From Rhizophagus clarus (lineage: Eukaryota > Glomeromycota > Glomeromycetes > Glomerales > Glomeraceae), in assembly GCA_015698045.1 (NCBI GenBank), contig BLAL01000257.1:62001-126000 (forward strand): a DNA stretch of 64,000 nt, in the 5' to 3' direction. The notes under the pieces are model-generated. The model worked only from the letters and a program-made list of their open reading frames with translations, had not been told where the DNA came from and made no database searches. Position 1 is the stretch's first letter. Every line of letters begins with the position of its first letter. A program made the translations under genes and the position numbers. Shown piece by piece: positions 21,090 through 32,557 of this stretch.

Positions 21090-23880
21090 ACCTTAGTTAT
21101 TTAAAATGATTAAGAAATCATTTTTTTTTGTTATTTAAAATCAAGAAATTGTTATTGTTACTTAAAAATGATTAAAAAATTGTTTTTTATTTTGTTATTT
21201 AAAAACGACTAAGAAATCGTTTTTTATTTGTTATTAAAAATGATTAAGAAATCATTTTATATTTTGTTATTAAAAACGATTAAGAAATCGTTTTTTATTT
21301 TGTTATTAAAAATGATTAAGAAATCATTTTTTATTTTGTTATTTAAAAATGTTATTTTAAAAATGATTAAGAAATTGTTTTTTATTTTGTTATTTAAAAA
21401 TGTTATTTTAAAAACGATTAAAAAATCATTTTTTATTTTGTTATTAAAAACGATTAAGAAATCGTTTTTTATTTTGTTATTTAAAAATTGTATTTTAAAA
21501 ACGATTAAGAAATCGTTTTTTTTGTTATAAAAACGATTAAGAATCGTTTTTTATTTTGTTATTAAAAACGATTAAGAAATAGTTATTTATTTTGTTATTA
21601 AAAACGATTAAGAAATCGTTTTCTTTTTGTTATTAAAAACGATTAAGAAATTGTTTTTTATTTGGTTATTAAAAATGATTAAGAAATCGTTTTTTATTTT
21701 GTTATTTAAAAATGTTATTTTAAAAACGATTAAGAAATAGTTTTTCATTTTGTTATTAAAAACGATTAAGAAATCGTTTTTTATTTTGGTTATTAAAAAC
21801 GATTAAGAATCATTTTTTTTTGTTATTAAAAATGTTTGAGAAATCATTTTTTATTTTGTTATTAAAAACGATTAAGAAATCGTTTTTTATTTTGTTATTA
21901 AAAACGATTAAGAAATCGTTTTTTATTTTGTTATTAAAAACGATTAAGAAATCGTTTTTTATTTTGTTATTAAAAACGATTAAGAAATCGTTTTTTATTT
22001 TGTTATTAAAAATGATTAAGAAATCGTTTTTTATTTTGTTATTAAAAACGATTAAGAAATCGTTTTTTATTTTGTTATTAAAAACGATTAAGAAATCGTT
22101 TTTTATTTTGTTATTAAAAACGATTAAGAAATCGTTTTTTATTTTGTTATAAAAACGATTAAGAAATTGTTTTTTTTTGTTATTAAAAACGATTAAGAAT
22201 CGTTTTTTATTTTGTTATTAAAAACGATTAAGAAATAGTTATTTATTTTGTTATTAAAAACGATTAAGAAATCGTTTTCTTTTTGTTATTAAAAACGATT
22301 AAGAAATCGTTTTTTATTTGGTTATTAAAAATGATTAAGAAATCGTTTTTTATTTTGTTATTTAAAAATGTTATTTTAAAAACGATTAAGAAATAGTTTT
22401 TCATTTTGTTATTAAAAACGATTAAGAAATCGTTTTTTATTTTGGTTATTAAAAACGATTAAGAATCATTTTTTTTTGTTATTAAAAATGTTTGAGAAAT
22501 CATTTTTTATTTTGTTATTAAAAACGATTAAGAAATCGTTTTTTATTTTGTTATTAAAAACGATTAAGAAATCGTTTTTTATTTTGTTATAAAAACGATT
22601 AAGAAATTGTTTTTTTTTGTTATTAAAAACGATTAAGAATCGTTTTTTATTTTGTTATTAAAAACGATTAAGAAATAGTTATTTATTTTGTTATTAAAAA
22701 CGATTAAGAAATCGTTTTCTTTTTGTTATTAAAAACGATTAAGAAATCGTTTTTTATTTTGTTATTAAAAACGATTAAGAAATCGTTTTTTATTTTGTTA
22801 TTAAAAACGATTAAGAAATCGTTTTTTATTTTGTTATTAAAAACGATTAAGAAATCGTTTTTTATTTTGTTATTAAAAACGATTAAGAAATCGTTTTTTA
22901 TTTTGTTATTAAAAACGATTAAGAAATCGTTTTTTATTTTGTTATTAAAAACGATTAAGAAATCGTTTTTTATTTTGTTATTAAAAACGATTAAGAAATC
23001 GTTTTTTATTTTGTTATTAAAAACGATTAAGAAATCGTTTTTTATTTTGTTATTAAAAACGATTAAGAAATCGTTTTTTATTTTGTTATTAAAAACGATT
23101 AAGAAATAGTTATTTATTTTGTTATTAAAAACGATTAAGAAATCGTTTTCTTTTTGTTATTAAAAACGATTAAGAAATTGTTTTTTATTTGGTTATTAAA
23201 AATGATTAAGAAATCGTTTTTTATTTTGTTATTTAAAAATGTTATTTTAAAAACGATTAAGAAATAGTTTTTCATTTTGTTATTAAAAACGATTAAGAAA
23301 TCGTTTTTTATTTTGGTTATTAAAAACGATTAAGAATCATTTTTTTTTTGTTATTAAAAATGTTTGAGAAATCATTTTTTATTTTGTTATTAAAAACGAT
23401 TAAGAAATCGTTTTTTTTTTATTAAAAACGATTAAGAAATCATTTTTTTTGTTATTAAAAATCATTTTTTTTATTAAAAACGATTAAGATATCATTTTTT
23501 TTTGTTACTAAAAATGATTAAGAAATCGTTTTTTTTGTTATTAAAAATGATTAAGAAATCGTTTTATTTGTTATTAAAAACGATTAAGTAATCGGTTTTT
23601 TTTGTTATTAAAAATGATTAAGAAATCGTTTTTTTTTTTTGTTATTAAAAACGATTAAGAAATCGTTTTTTTTTGTTATTAAAAACGATTAAGAAATCGT
23701 TTTTTTTTGTTATTAAAAACGATTAAGAAATCATTTTTTTATGTTATTAAAAACGATCAAAAGTCGTTTTATTTTTGTCATTTAAAAACGATCAAGAAAT
23801 TGTTTTTTTTTTTATTAAAAATCTTTTTTTATTTGAAATCGTTTTGTGTTATTTTTTATATTTAAAACGATCGGTTTTTT
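21090..23880. repeat. 36-bp hairpin satellite array with higher-order repeats
   Basis: Some 70 or more tandem units of 36 bp, read as TTGTTATTAAAAACGATTAA, then GAAATCGTTTTTTATT. Each contains AAAACGATT-AAGA-AATCGTTTT and so can form its own stem-loop. Units are nearly identical at 21840-22140 and 22720-23100, and decay toward both edges. A block of variant units recurs in the same order at about 21566, 22226 and 23102, with a partial copy at 22666. The variants are GAAATAGTTATTTATT, TCGTTTTCTTTTTG, a TTATTTAAAAATG spacer unit, and ATGTTTGAGAAATC. This is a higher-order repeat. Because 36 is divisible by three, long open frames (LLLKTIKKSFFI repeated) appear, but I do not call them genes. Confidence 0.9.
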
Positions 23881-24839
23881 ATTCAGTTTGAAAAAAAACT
23901 CTGAAACAGCAACATTTCGGTGTTTTATATATGAAATTCAGGTACCCTAAGCGGGTCATGAATTTGTTGACCTGACTTGAATATCGCAGACCGGGTTAAG
24001 TCAATTACCCGACCTATCTCTGAATCTTAATTATTTTTAAAAAAAAATGATTTTTTATACGTTTTATAGGTTCCATATGGGAACCTATTGATAATTTTGA
24101 ATTCAGAGGTATTTTACGCTCTGAATCTTTTTTTATTCATTCTAAAGGGAGTTTATTAACAATTTAAAGTTTCGTAGGTCCATTAACTCTAGATTTATTT
24201 AATTTTTTTTTTAATTTAGTGCAAAAAAAAACATAATAAATTTTAAAAATAAACTTTAAGAAAAATTTGCAATTCTTGCAAATTTTTCTTTTTCTTTTAA
24301 GGATAGCCCTGCGGGCATGATTGTTTAAAATAATTTTCAAAATATTGAAAATAATTCATTTCATGTGCAGAAAAATTAGTTTTTGAATAAATTTATTTTT
24401 TTGCAAAGGATCAACATACGAGGCTAAAAAATGTAATTTATTTGTGATGGCTCAACTTAATTAATAATATTACTGACACAGGCGAGGTCAGTGACAAAAG
24501 TTTCCTAAAGAAAGTGTTCAAAATAATCAAGTAAAAAAATAAAAAAAAATTTCCTTTGTATGTACATGTTCATGTACTGTACATGTTCAATGTTCTGTTC
24601 ATAGTACATAAAGTACATATACATAAAGATTAAATGGACCGTTTTTTACCAAAAAGGAAATTATTTTTGATTTCATGGCAATTTAGCATGTGGATCATCT
24701 ACAAAATTAGATTAGATTGATGATAGAATGAAATAGAAATTTCTATGCAAAATACGCCGGGAATGTTCTTTCAAAAATGGAATGATTTACAGATTTATTC
24801 CATTTTTACAAAAAACGGCCAACAAATGCTTATTTGTGT
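23881..24839. other. Intergenic with three short perfect hairpins
   Basis: Three stem-loops lie in 225 bp: 24066-24088 (ATAGGTTCC/GGAACCTAT), 24101-24126 (ATTCAGAG/CTCTGAAT) and 24258-24290 (15-bp arms AAGAAAAATTTGCAA). A weak inverted pair GGACCGTTTTTT / AAAAAACGGCC bounds 24637-24825. No gene was recognised. Confidence 0.55.
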
Positions 24840-26830
24840 GTTAATTTAAACTAAGTTCTTTATTTAAAAAATTATTTAATAATTAAACCAGTAAGTAGTT
24901 ATTTATTTAATTCCATTATTAAATATTTATTTAATATTTACATATAATCTAAACTAACTAAATTCTTTATATATTAGGTTGTAAGTTATTTATTTAATTC
25001 TATTATTGCATATTAATATATGGTTTAACTAATTATTAAAAAATTATTTGATAATATAGATCGTAAGTTAATTATAATTACATTATTGCATATTTATATA
25101 ATAGTTACATATGATTTAAACTAATTTTTTTTATTTAAAAAATTATTTAATAATAGAGAGTAAGCTATTTATAATTAATTCTATTATTGCATATTTACAT
25201 AATAGTTGCATATAATTTAAACTAATTTCTTTATTTTAAAAATTTTTAATAATATAGGAAGTAAGTCATTTATTTAATTCTATTCTATTATTACGTATTT
25301 ATATAATAATAACACATGATTTAAATTAACTAAATTCTTTATTTATTAGATTGTAAATTATTTATTTAATTTTATTATTACATATTTATATTGTATTTAC
25401 ATATGATTTAAACTAACTTATTTTAAAAAATTACTTAATAATATAGGGCATAAGTTATTTATTTAATTCTATCATTGCATGTTTATATAATATGATATTT
25501 ACGTATGATTTAAACTAACTTAATCTTATTTAAAAATATCATTTGGTAATTTATTTTAGTTGGTTAGTTGTATTCTAATATTACATAGTAATTTTATAAT
25601 ATTTGCATGTGATTTGAACTAACTAAATTCTTTATTTAAAAAATTTAATAATATAGCAAGTAGGTTATATATATATATTTATAGTCCTAATATTACATAT
25701 TTATATTGAATTTACATTACATATTTATGATTCAAACTAATTAAATTCTTTATTTAAAAAATCATTTAATGATATAGGAAGTAATTTATTTATTTAATTT
25801 TATTATTACATATTTATGTAGTTTTTACATATAATTAAATTCTTTATTTAAAAATTATTTAATAATATAGGGAGTAAGTTTGTTTGTTTAATTCTATCAT
25901 TGTATATTTATATAATATTTACGCTAACTAAATTCTTTATTTAAAAATTATTTAATAATATAGGGAGTAAGTTTGTTTGTTTAATTCTATCATTGTATAT
26001 TTATATAATATTTACGCTAACTAAATTCTTTATTTAAAAATTATTTAATAATATAGGGAGTAAGTTTGTTTGTTTAATTCTATCATTGTATATTTATATA
26101 ATATTCACGCTAACTAAATTCTTTATTTAAAAATTATTTAATAATATAGCTCGTATGTCATTTATTTAATTCGATTATTACATATTTATAATATTTACAT
26201 ATTATTTAAACTAATTAAATTCATTAAAATTATTTAATAATATAGCGAGTAATTTATTCATTTTAATTCTATTATTATATGTTAAGTAATATTTGCATAT
26301 AGTTTAAATTAATTAAATTTCTTATTTAAAAAATTATTTAATAATATAGGGGGTAAGTTAATTATTTAATCATATTTATATAATATTTACATATAATTTA
26401 AACTAATTAATTTCTTCATTTAAAATATTATTTAACAATATAGAAAGTAAGTTATTTATTTAATTCTATTATTATATATTTATATATAAATTAAATTAAT
26501 TAACTTTATTTAAAATAATTTAATAATATAGTGAGTAAGTTATTTGATTAAATTCTATTATTATATATTTATATAATATTTATATTAATTTAAACTAACT
26601 AGATTCTTTATTAGATAGTTGTAAGTTATTTATTTATAATTATGATTATATAATAATTATTTATAGTTAATTATTTGAATTCAATCTTTATTTAAAAATA
26701 ATATTTTTGCCTTAGTTGGTAAGTTATAAATTATAGACCATATATTATATATATATTTATAAAACTAAAGTTCATTTTATTATATTTATTAAATTTTTAA
26801 TTAAATTTCAGAGTAAGTTATCATATTACT
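24840..26830. repeat. Degenerate AT satellite, right block
   Basis: About 18-20 units of roughly 93-110 bp. Each has CTAAATTCTTTATTTAAA, TTATTTAATAATATAG, GAGTAAGTTATTT and TTCTATTATTGCATATTTA in order. Three copies between about 25869 and 26150 are nearly identical with a period of exactly 93 bp, so local amplification is recent. The block ends directly upstream of the kinase start at 26882. Confidence 0.8.
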
Positions 26831-26881
26831 TTTTTTTATTTTCATTTTAATTTAAATTTAATATATTTAATTATTAAAATT

Positions 26882-28130
26882 ATGCAAAGATTTGGAAAAA
26901 GCGATAATATAATTTTAGATAAATTTATTGAAGAAAAGAAATTAAAATGGATTCCTTATAACCAACTTGAATATGTTGAATATCTTGATAAAGGAGGATT
27001 TGGTATTGTATATGTGGCTATTTGGAAAAAGCGTTTAGTAGCTCTTAAATGCCTTAATAATTTGAATGAAAACAATTTGAATGAAAATTTAAATGAATTT
27101 TTAAATGAAGTATAATAATATTATTTATCTTAATTTTTTATTATAAATCAAAATTTATACTAATATATCTAATTTCAATTTTTTTTATAGTGGGATTGCC
27201 ATGAAAAATGTTTAAGTTCAACAAGAATTATTAATTTACACGGATTTACAAAAAATCCTTATAATTCAAATTATATGGTAGTAATGGATTATGCAAATAA
27301 AGGTAATTTAAGAGGAAATTTAACAAAAATAATTGAAAATAGTTGGAAACAAAGATTGATCATGTTATATGAAATTATTTCTGGTCTTAATGAAATACAT
27401 AAGAGAAATCTTATTCATTGTGATTTTCATGATGGCAATATTTTAAATAATTGGGAAGACCGAGTTCTCATTAGTGATTTAGGATTATGTCAACCTGTAA
27501 ATTCTTTCCTTAAAAAGTATGGTATTTATGGTGTTGTTCCATTTATGGCACCTGAAGTTTTAAGGGGTAATCCATATACTACAGCAAGTGACATATATAG
27601 CTTTTCCATAATTATGTGGGAATTTACATCTGGAATTCCTCCATTTAATAATAGAGCACATGATCTTCAACTCAGTTTAAGTATTTGTAAAGGTGAACGA
27701 CCTGAGATTATTGAAAATACTCCGCAATGTTATGTAGATTTGATGAAAAAATGTTGGAATGAAGATCCATTAAAAAGGCCATTTACATCAAATGTGAAAA
27801 ATATTATTGAAAATTGGATTTACTATCCTTCTAATAATATAATTAATGAGGAATTAGAAAGCAATATTATGGAATTTATAAATGCACCAATTGGTAATAA
27901 TAATCTTGTTATTGAACCACATCCACAAGCATGCTACACAAGTCGTTTACTTGATTTTACTAGTAAAAAATTAAATGAAATTCTTGAAAGCGAATGTTTG
28001 GATTGTTTAGTTAATAATATAGAATCATTAGGTACGTAATATAATCAAAGAAGTAATTTTGAAAATTTCTATATGAAATTAATCAATTTATTTATTTGTT
28101 TATTTAGATAACAAAACAAACGAAAATTAG
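26882..28130 (+). CDS. Compact TKL-like protein kinase
   Basis: Exons 26882-27109, 27191-28031 and, tentatively, 28108-28130 give 363 residues. If the last intron is not used, the frame closes at 28039 instead. The N-terminus is short (about 20 residues) before WIPYNQLEYVEYLDKGGFGIV, a good glycine loop, then VALKCL with the catalytic lysine. The intron falls after FLNE. The C-lobe has HCDFHDGN (no arginine before the catalytic aspartate), SDLGLCQPV as the DFG equivalent, VPFMAPEVLRG, and SDIYSFSIIMWEFTSGIPPF. All catalytic residues are present, so it should be active as a Ser/Thr- or dual-type kinase. The tail has the family's PHPQACYTSR motif. It lacks the Cys-rich or repeat sensor domains of its relatives here. 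Confidence 0.85.
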
Positions 28131-30668
28131 TTTTTTGTTGCTTGTGAATTTAAAATTGTTTTTTTAGAATTATTTAAAAACTAAGGTTAGAGTAGTAAAA
28201 TATTTTTACAAGTTTCTTAGTTTGTAATTTAAATAATTCCTTTCTTTTTATAACATACCAAGTTTTAAATATATTTTATTTGGAATTATTTAAACACTAG
28301 GATTAGAGTAGTAAGATATTTTTATAAGTTTCTTAGTTTGTAATTTAAATAATTCTTTTATATTGTAACTTATCAAATGTGAAATGTATCATATTATTAA
28401 AATTGATTTTATTTAAAATTACAAATATATGTTTTAATTAAAAAAGCCTTAACATGGTATTACTTTATTAAACAATAAAAAATCAATTATGCATAATCTT
28501 AATTATAAATCTAATCAGGCTACTTTTAATGCTTCAGACTACTTTTAGGATTGGAATAATTTGTGATATAGTCAGATTTTAGACATAGAGCTTCAAATTC
28601 AAATGCTCGTTTCTATTCCAATATTATTATAGGTCATTAAGTTCTAATTATCAATTTTTTTTTTAATTTACTCCTGCATAGTTTCTGCTTAATTTAAATT
28701 AAATAATTCATTTACATTACATTTATATATCATATATAAATGTCTTTAGATGGATCGCAACTTTTTAATTTTAAATTTATGAGCACAAATAATTATAGTT
28801 ACTGCATGTATGATATATAATTATTCATTAAATTCGAAAAAATAGTAGTAAAATGTATCAGATATAGTCATTTTTTAAATTTTGTTAAAAAGAATTCTCT
28901 TTAGGTGAGGTTAGTATAAGTACATAGAAAATTGTTCTAATTAATGATTTACATTTAATGAAAAAAAGCTGATTGTAAATAAAATAATTTCACAACCATA
29001 AAAATTTCATTGATAAGGTATTGAAACTTGTTCATTATATTATAGTAATTTATGTCATTACCGGTAATGGTAAAAGAATATAATAAAAAATATTCATATT
29101 AGTGGTTCAGGATGGCGTCCATTTATAAAATCTTTTCTAGTATATGCAATAGAAAAAGAAGCTTTTTATTATTTACCATATAGGAATTTATACATCTGAA
29201 TTTCGTAATTTTATGATGGTACTATTATTTTTGGTCAAGATTTCGGTATTCTATTAATATTTAAGAAAAATCGTATGTACACCTAAACCTGAAAGTCTAT
29301 AAGTCAAGATCTTACTTAATTACTTGTTCCAACTATCCGATATAAACATTATTCCCTTCCCTATTTTCTTCTTCTGTCTGTTTATTACTTGTCACAAAGA
29401 TCCCTAATACTTAAATTAATATCATATTTCTCCTAGTAAATAACTTTCAACATATTGGATATTTTCATTACATTTGTATCAGTGTGTCAAATATTCCGTT
29501 AACAACATGTCCATTTCATAGCGTAGACGTTACATAATTTTGAATTACCCTTGTTTTGATTTCACAGACAAGAAGTTTCCTTATTAATATGCCCTGAAAA
29601 TAATCAATCTTAACAGGTATCACCCGTCGACACTGTCTTTTCCGTTGTACACTAGTAACAGATACTAGTGTCACCAGTTAAAGCATCTGACATTAGCATA
29701 CGTATTTCTCATTGTTTTTTAATTGCATATTTCATTGACGGCATAGGTAACAGAAAACATACATATCGCGATATGAAGTATGTAGAGTAAACCTTGAACT
29801 CTGAAAGCCTCTGATAGAGCTATAATTATTACTTTTATTGATTTATTACGAAAAATGGTTTGTAGATGGCTGTTTTTCTTTGTGCTAAAATACTTTCCCA
29901 AAAAATGGATCTAATTCGAAAAATAATATATGAAAAATGAGTTCTAAGCACGTATTTTTGAACATAATGTTATTGGCTGACTCATTCCATCATACATATA
30001 ATAAAATCTTTATTGTATTATGTTTTGGAGATATTTCTTTCACGTTTTTCACGTTCCTTTCACGCCTAACTACTAGATCATGACCTTAAGTCATGGTTGC
30101 CTATTTTATCAAGTCTTTGGCTTTCTGGGAATGATGGGAATGAGTATATGTGGCTACATGTAACATACATTAACAGATTTCGACCATGTTATACAACATT
30201 GTCAACATGATTTCCATTAGTTCTTTTCAAAGTCATTCAGAAGTTCTTAGATTTAAAGTTCCAGGATATAAAATTGTTATTATACCAAATTATGGTTCTT
30301 TTCTTTATGCAAGTTTAGACAATTTATAATTTCAACAAGTTCAAACTCGATTTCAGTGAATCATTTATCAAATCAACATTTGTCACGGCAAATTCTTTGA
30401 TATGCATTGTAAGTAATCTAAATTCTGTGTTTAATATAATCTTATTATCAATTACTTTCTTTATTTTATTCTTATTTTTAAACAATTTAGTTTAGAAGAT
30501 TTCAAAGTATTCAATTAATATTAATTTATCATACCTATTCAATTTTCCGACAACATAAAATAAATGCATTATCAACTACATGTGATGTTTTGTAAGATAA
30601 ATAATAATTCTTGTATTACATTGAAATAATCATGAATTTTTGTGAAAAAGACAATATTTTCTTTACAT
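28131..30668. other. Intergenic with a duplicated small foldback
   Basis: 28165-28255 and 28280-28368 are two tandem copies of a palindromic unit (GAATTATTTAAA-ACTA ... CTTAGTTTGTAATTTAAATAA). No other feature was recognised. Short coding-like phrases near 29100-29200 were too weak to call. Confidence 0.5.
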
Positions 30669-31135
30669 TTAATATGTTCTGACAATTTTTCCCAGAAAAT
30701 ATTTTGCTTCATTAATTTTACTGGCTAAATAAGGAGAACCACCACGATCAGGATGATTAAGCAATATAAGCCTTCTATGAGCTTCTCTAATGTTGGTCTT
30801 ATTAATACGTGTTTCTCTATTCATAAAATTTTTGGTTGAAAAGGATTATTATATATAGTAAAAAAAAAGTTGATGGTCAAAACGTACTTTAAACCCAGAA
30901 TTAAAGCAGCCTCACGTTTATTTATCTCACTATCAAACCCTCCTTTATAATATTTAGCACTAACGCTTTTAATGTTTCCTGATGGTTTATATTTCTGTGC
31001 AGCTTTCATTACAAATCTACCGGCTGTTGCTATTGCTGCCGTTCCTAATCCAATAAGAAATGGTGTTGCCTAAATTAATTAAACTAATTATTAATATAAT
31101 CTAAATAAAAAATTTTTACTTAAGTTTATTTACCA
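30669..31135 (-). CDS. PAM18: TIM14/Pam18-type J-protein of the mitochondrial import motor
   Basis: Exons on the minus strand are 31135-31133 (the ATG alone), 31069-30888 and 30816-30669, giving 110 residues. Near the N-terminus is a Gly/Ala-rich membrane segment ([17 protein letters not shown]). Then comes [20 protein letters not shown], the Pam18/TIM14 signature before the J domain. The J domain has [20 protein letters not shown] with an intact HPD tripeptide and INEAKYFL. In other fungi this protein stimulates mitochondrial Hsp70 at the TIM23 channel on the matrix side of the inner membrane. Length and order fit the family. It is the only clear housekeeping gene in the window and has a start codon split off as a 3-nt coding exon. 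Confidence 0.92.
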
Positions 31136-32557
31136 TGATTTTTGTTTTTATTTGGACCTTTATAATTATTGGGTTACTAGTTTTGTATGATGAAAAGACG
31201 TAACTGGTTTTTAACAAATAAAAGATTGAAAATTCCAAAGATAGATAAAATTTTATATCTTGATGAAAGGATTAGAAAAGTACTGTATTTATAATTGTTC
31301 GAGTATGACAGATCATATGACGAAGATTATGTTACATGGTTTAATATATATTATGACTAATTTTAAAATTGCTTTGGCCTCAAATGTTAATAACAATGTG
31401 TAATATAATGATAAGTTGGAAGTCTTGTGCATACTTCATATATACATAAATCTAGAAGTATTATTTTTGATCATATTCATTTCCTCTTTAAACTTCAGGC
31501 GTTACATATGGTAATACACTTTTTTTTACAACCATGAGAAGAGTTTATATTTGCGGTTAACATAATCCTAAATCATTATTAATATGGGTAAATTTGCTAC
31601 TATATTAATATATTAACACAACAACTGACTGCGAATATCATAAAGTCCAATTACAATCCTTGTAAAATATTTAAACCATTTCTTCCAATTTTGCTGAATT
31701 AAATCTATTATCTAATTGATGTCTTTTTTTGCACATGACATTATCATCATAAAATTATTAGATCCTAGACCTTTGATAACGCCAAAACAGTAAGTTACAT
31801 AACGTAAAACTATCATATTATAAAAAATATAAACAATAATCAGTTTGGCATGGCAACATCTTGAAATTATACTTTAATAAGTAATTTATTTTTATTAACA
31901 ATCCAGCTGTAGTATCTCGTGAATTATGTAAGTATTTTGAAAATTTTCATAATTCTTAACCTAACCTAAATTTCCTTATTCATTGATTATTTTTATAGTC
32001 TCATCTTTCTATATAACTACAGTATATTTACAAATTGCAGTCCCAAATCCTTCTTTGGCTAAATATTTGATATTTTCAAATCTATCACATTTAAAATTTC
32101 ATCCCAATTTTTAGCTTTAAGTTGTACTTTTTTGAATAAACTTATCAATTTCATTATTTCCATTAATTAAATTTCTAAAATTTTGCGAAATTTACATTCG
32201 TCAATAATAGGTTGCCCTGCATAAACGTTACTATATTTATAACATTTTTATTGAGCTTAAATCCTCCCATAAACAGTATGTTTTTTTTCCTAAAAAAAAA
32301 AAAAAAAGTGCAACAGTTCCACGGCTGCCATCAGTAGCGATTCGAATTACCTTGTCCTATCCGTTAATTTATAATAATTTTTTTTATTTATATTTATTTG
32401 GAAGATTATATTTCCATTGTCCATAGTCCAAATTCTCACGTTTTAAAATAACTAATTTTGTTTAACTTATAGATTCACGTGATGTACATGACGTGAAAAC
32501 GTGTAATATATGTGAAAACCTTTAAATAACAAAAAAAAAAAAAAAAAAAATTTAATC
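31136..32557. other. Intergenic containing a kinase fossil
   Basis: AT-rich spacer between the diverging J-protein gene and the Hsp70-like cluster. It holds the kinase fragment listed separately and an A-rich run before the start of Hsp70-like gene 2. Confidence 0.5.
32015..32235 (-). pseudogene. Fossil kinase fragment (linker and N-lobe)
   Basis: The minus strand reads, with frame changes and stops, ECKFRKILEI, then NGNNEID-FIQK, QLKAKNWDEILN, and FENIKYLAKEGFGTAICKYT. This order (Cys-containing linker, FIQ-QL-A, W--, glycine loop) is the same as in the Sel1-kinase at 59790-60010 (FIDEFIQEAQRNAKN, YEVLEWI, INYYDKGGF). No C-lobe was found. It is a short dead piece of the expanded kinase family. 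Confidence 0.6.

Noticed and set aside
21228-23109. Long open frames in the hairpin array as genes
   Set aside because: They follow from a 36-bp period divisible by three, carry no domain, and break at every variant unit.
21090-23880. CRISPR-like regular repeats
   Set aside because: Units are contiguous with no unique spacers, and the context is a spliced eukaryotic genome. It is a satellite.
24637-24825. Small MITE with GGACCGTTTTTT ends
   Set aside because: Only about 11 imperfect terminal bases match and no target duplication is visible.
29090-29290. Coding remnant (GWRPFIKSFLVYA, then YYLPYRNLY)
   Set aside because: Suggestive wording, but too short and isolated to assign to any family.
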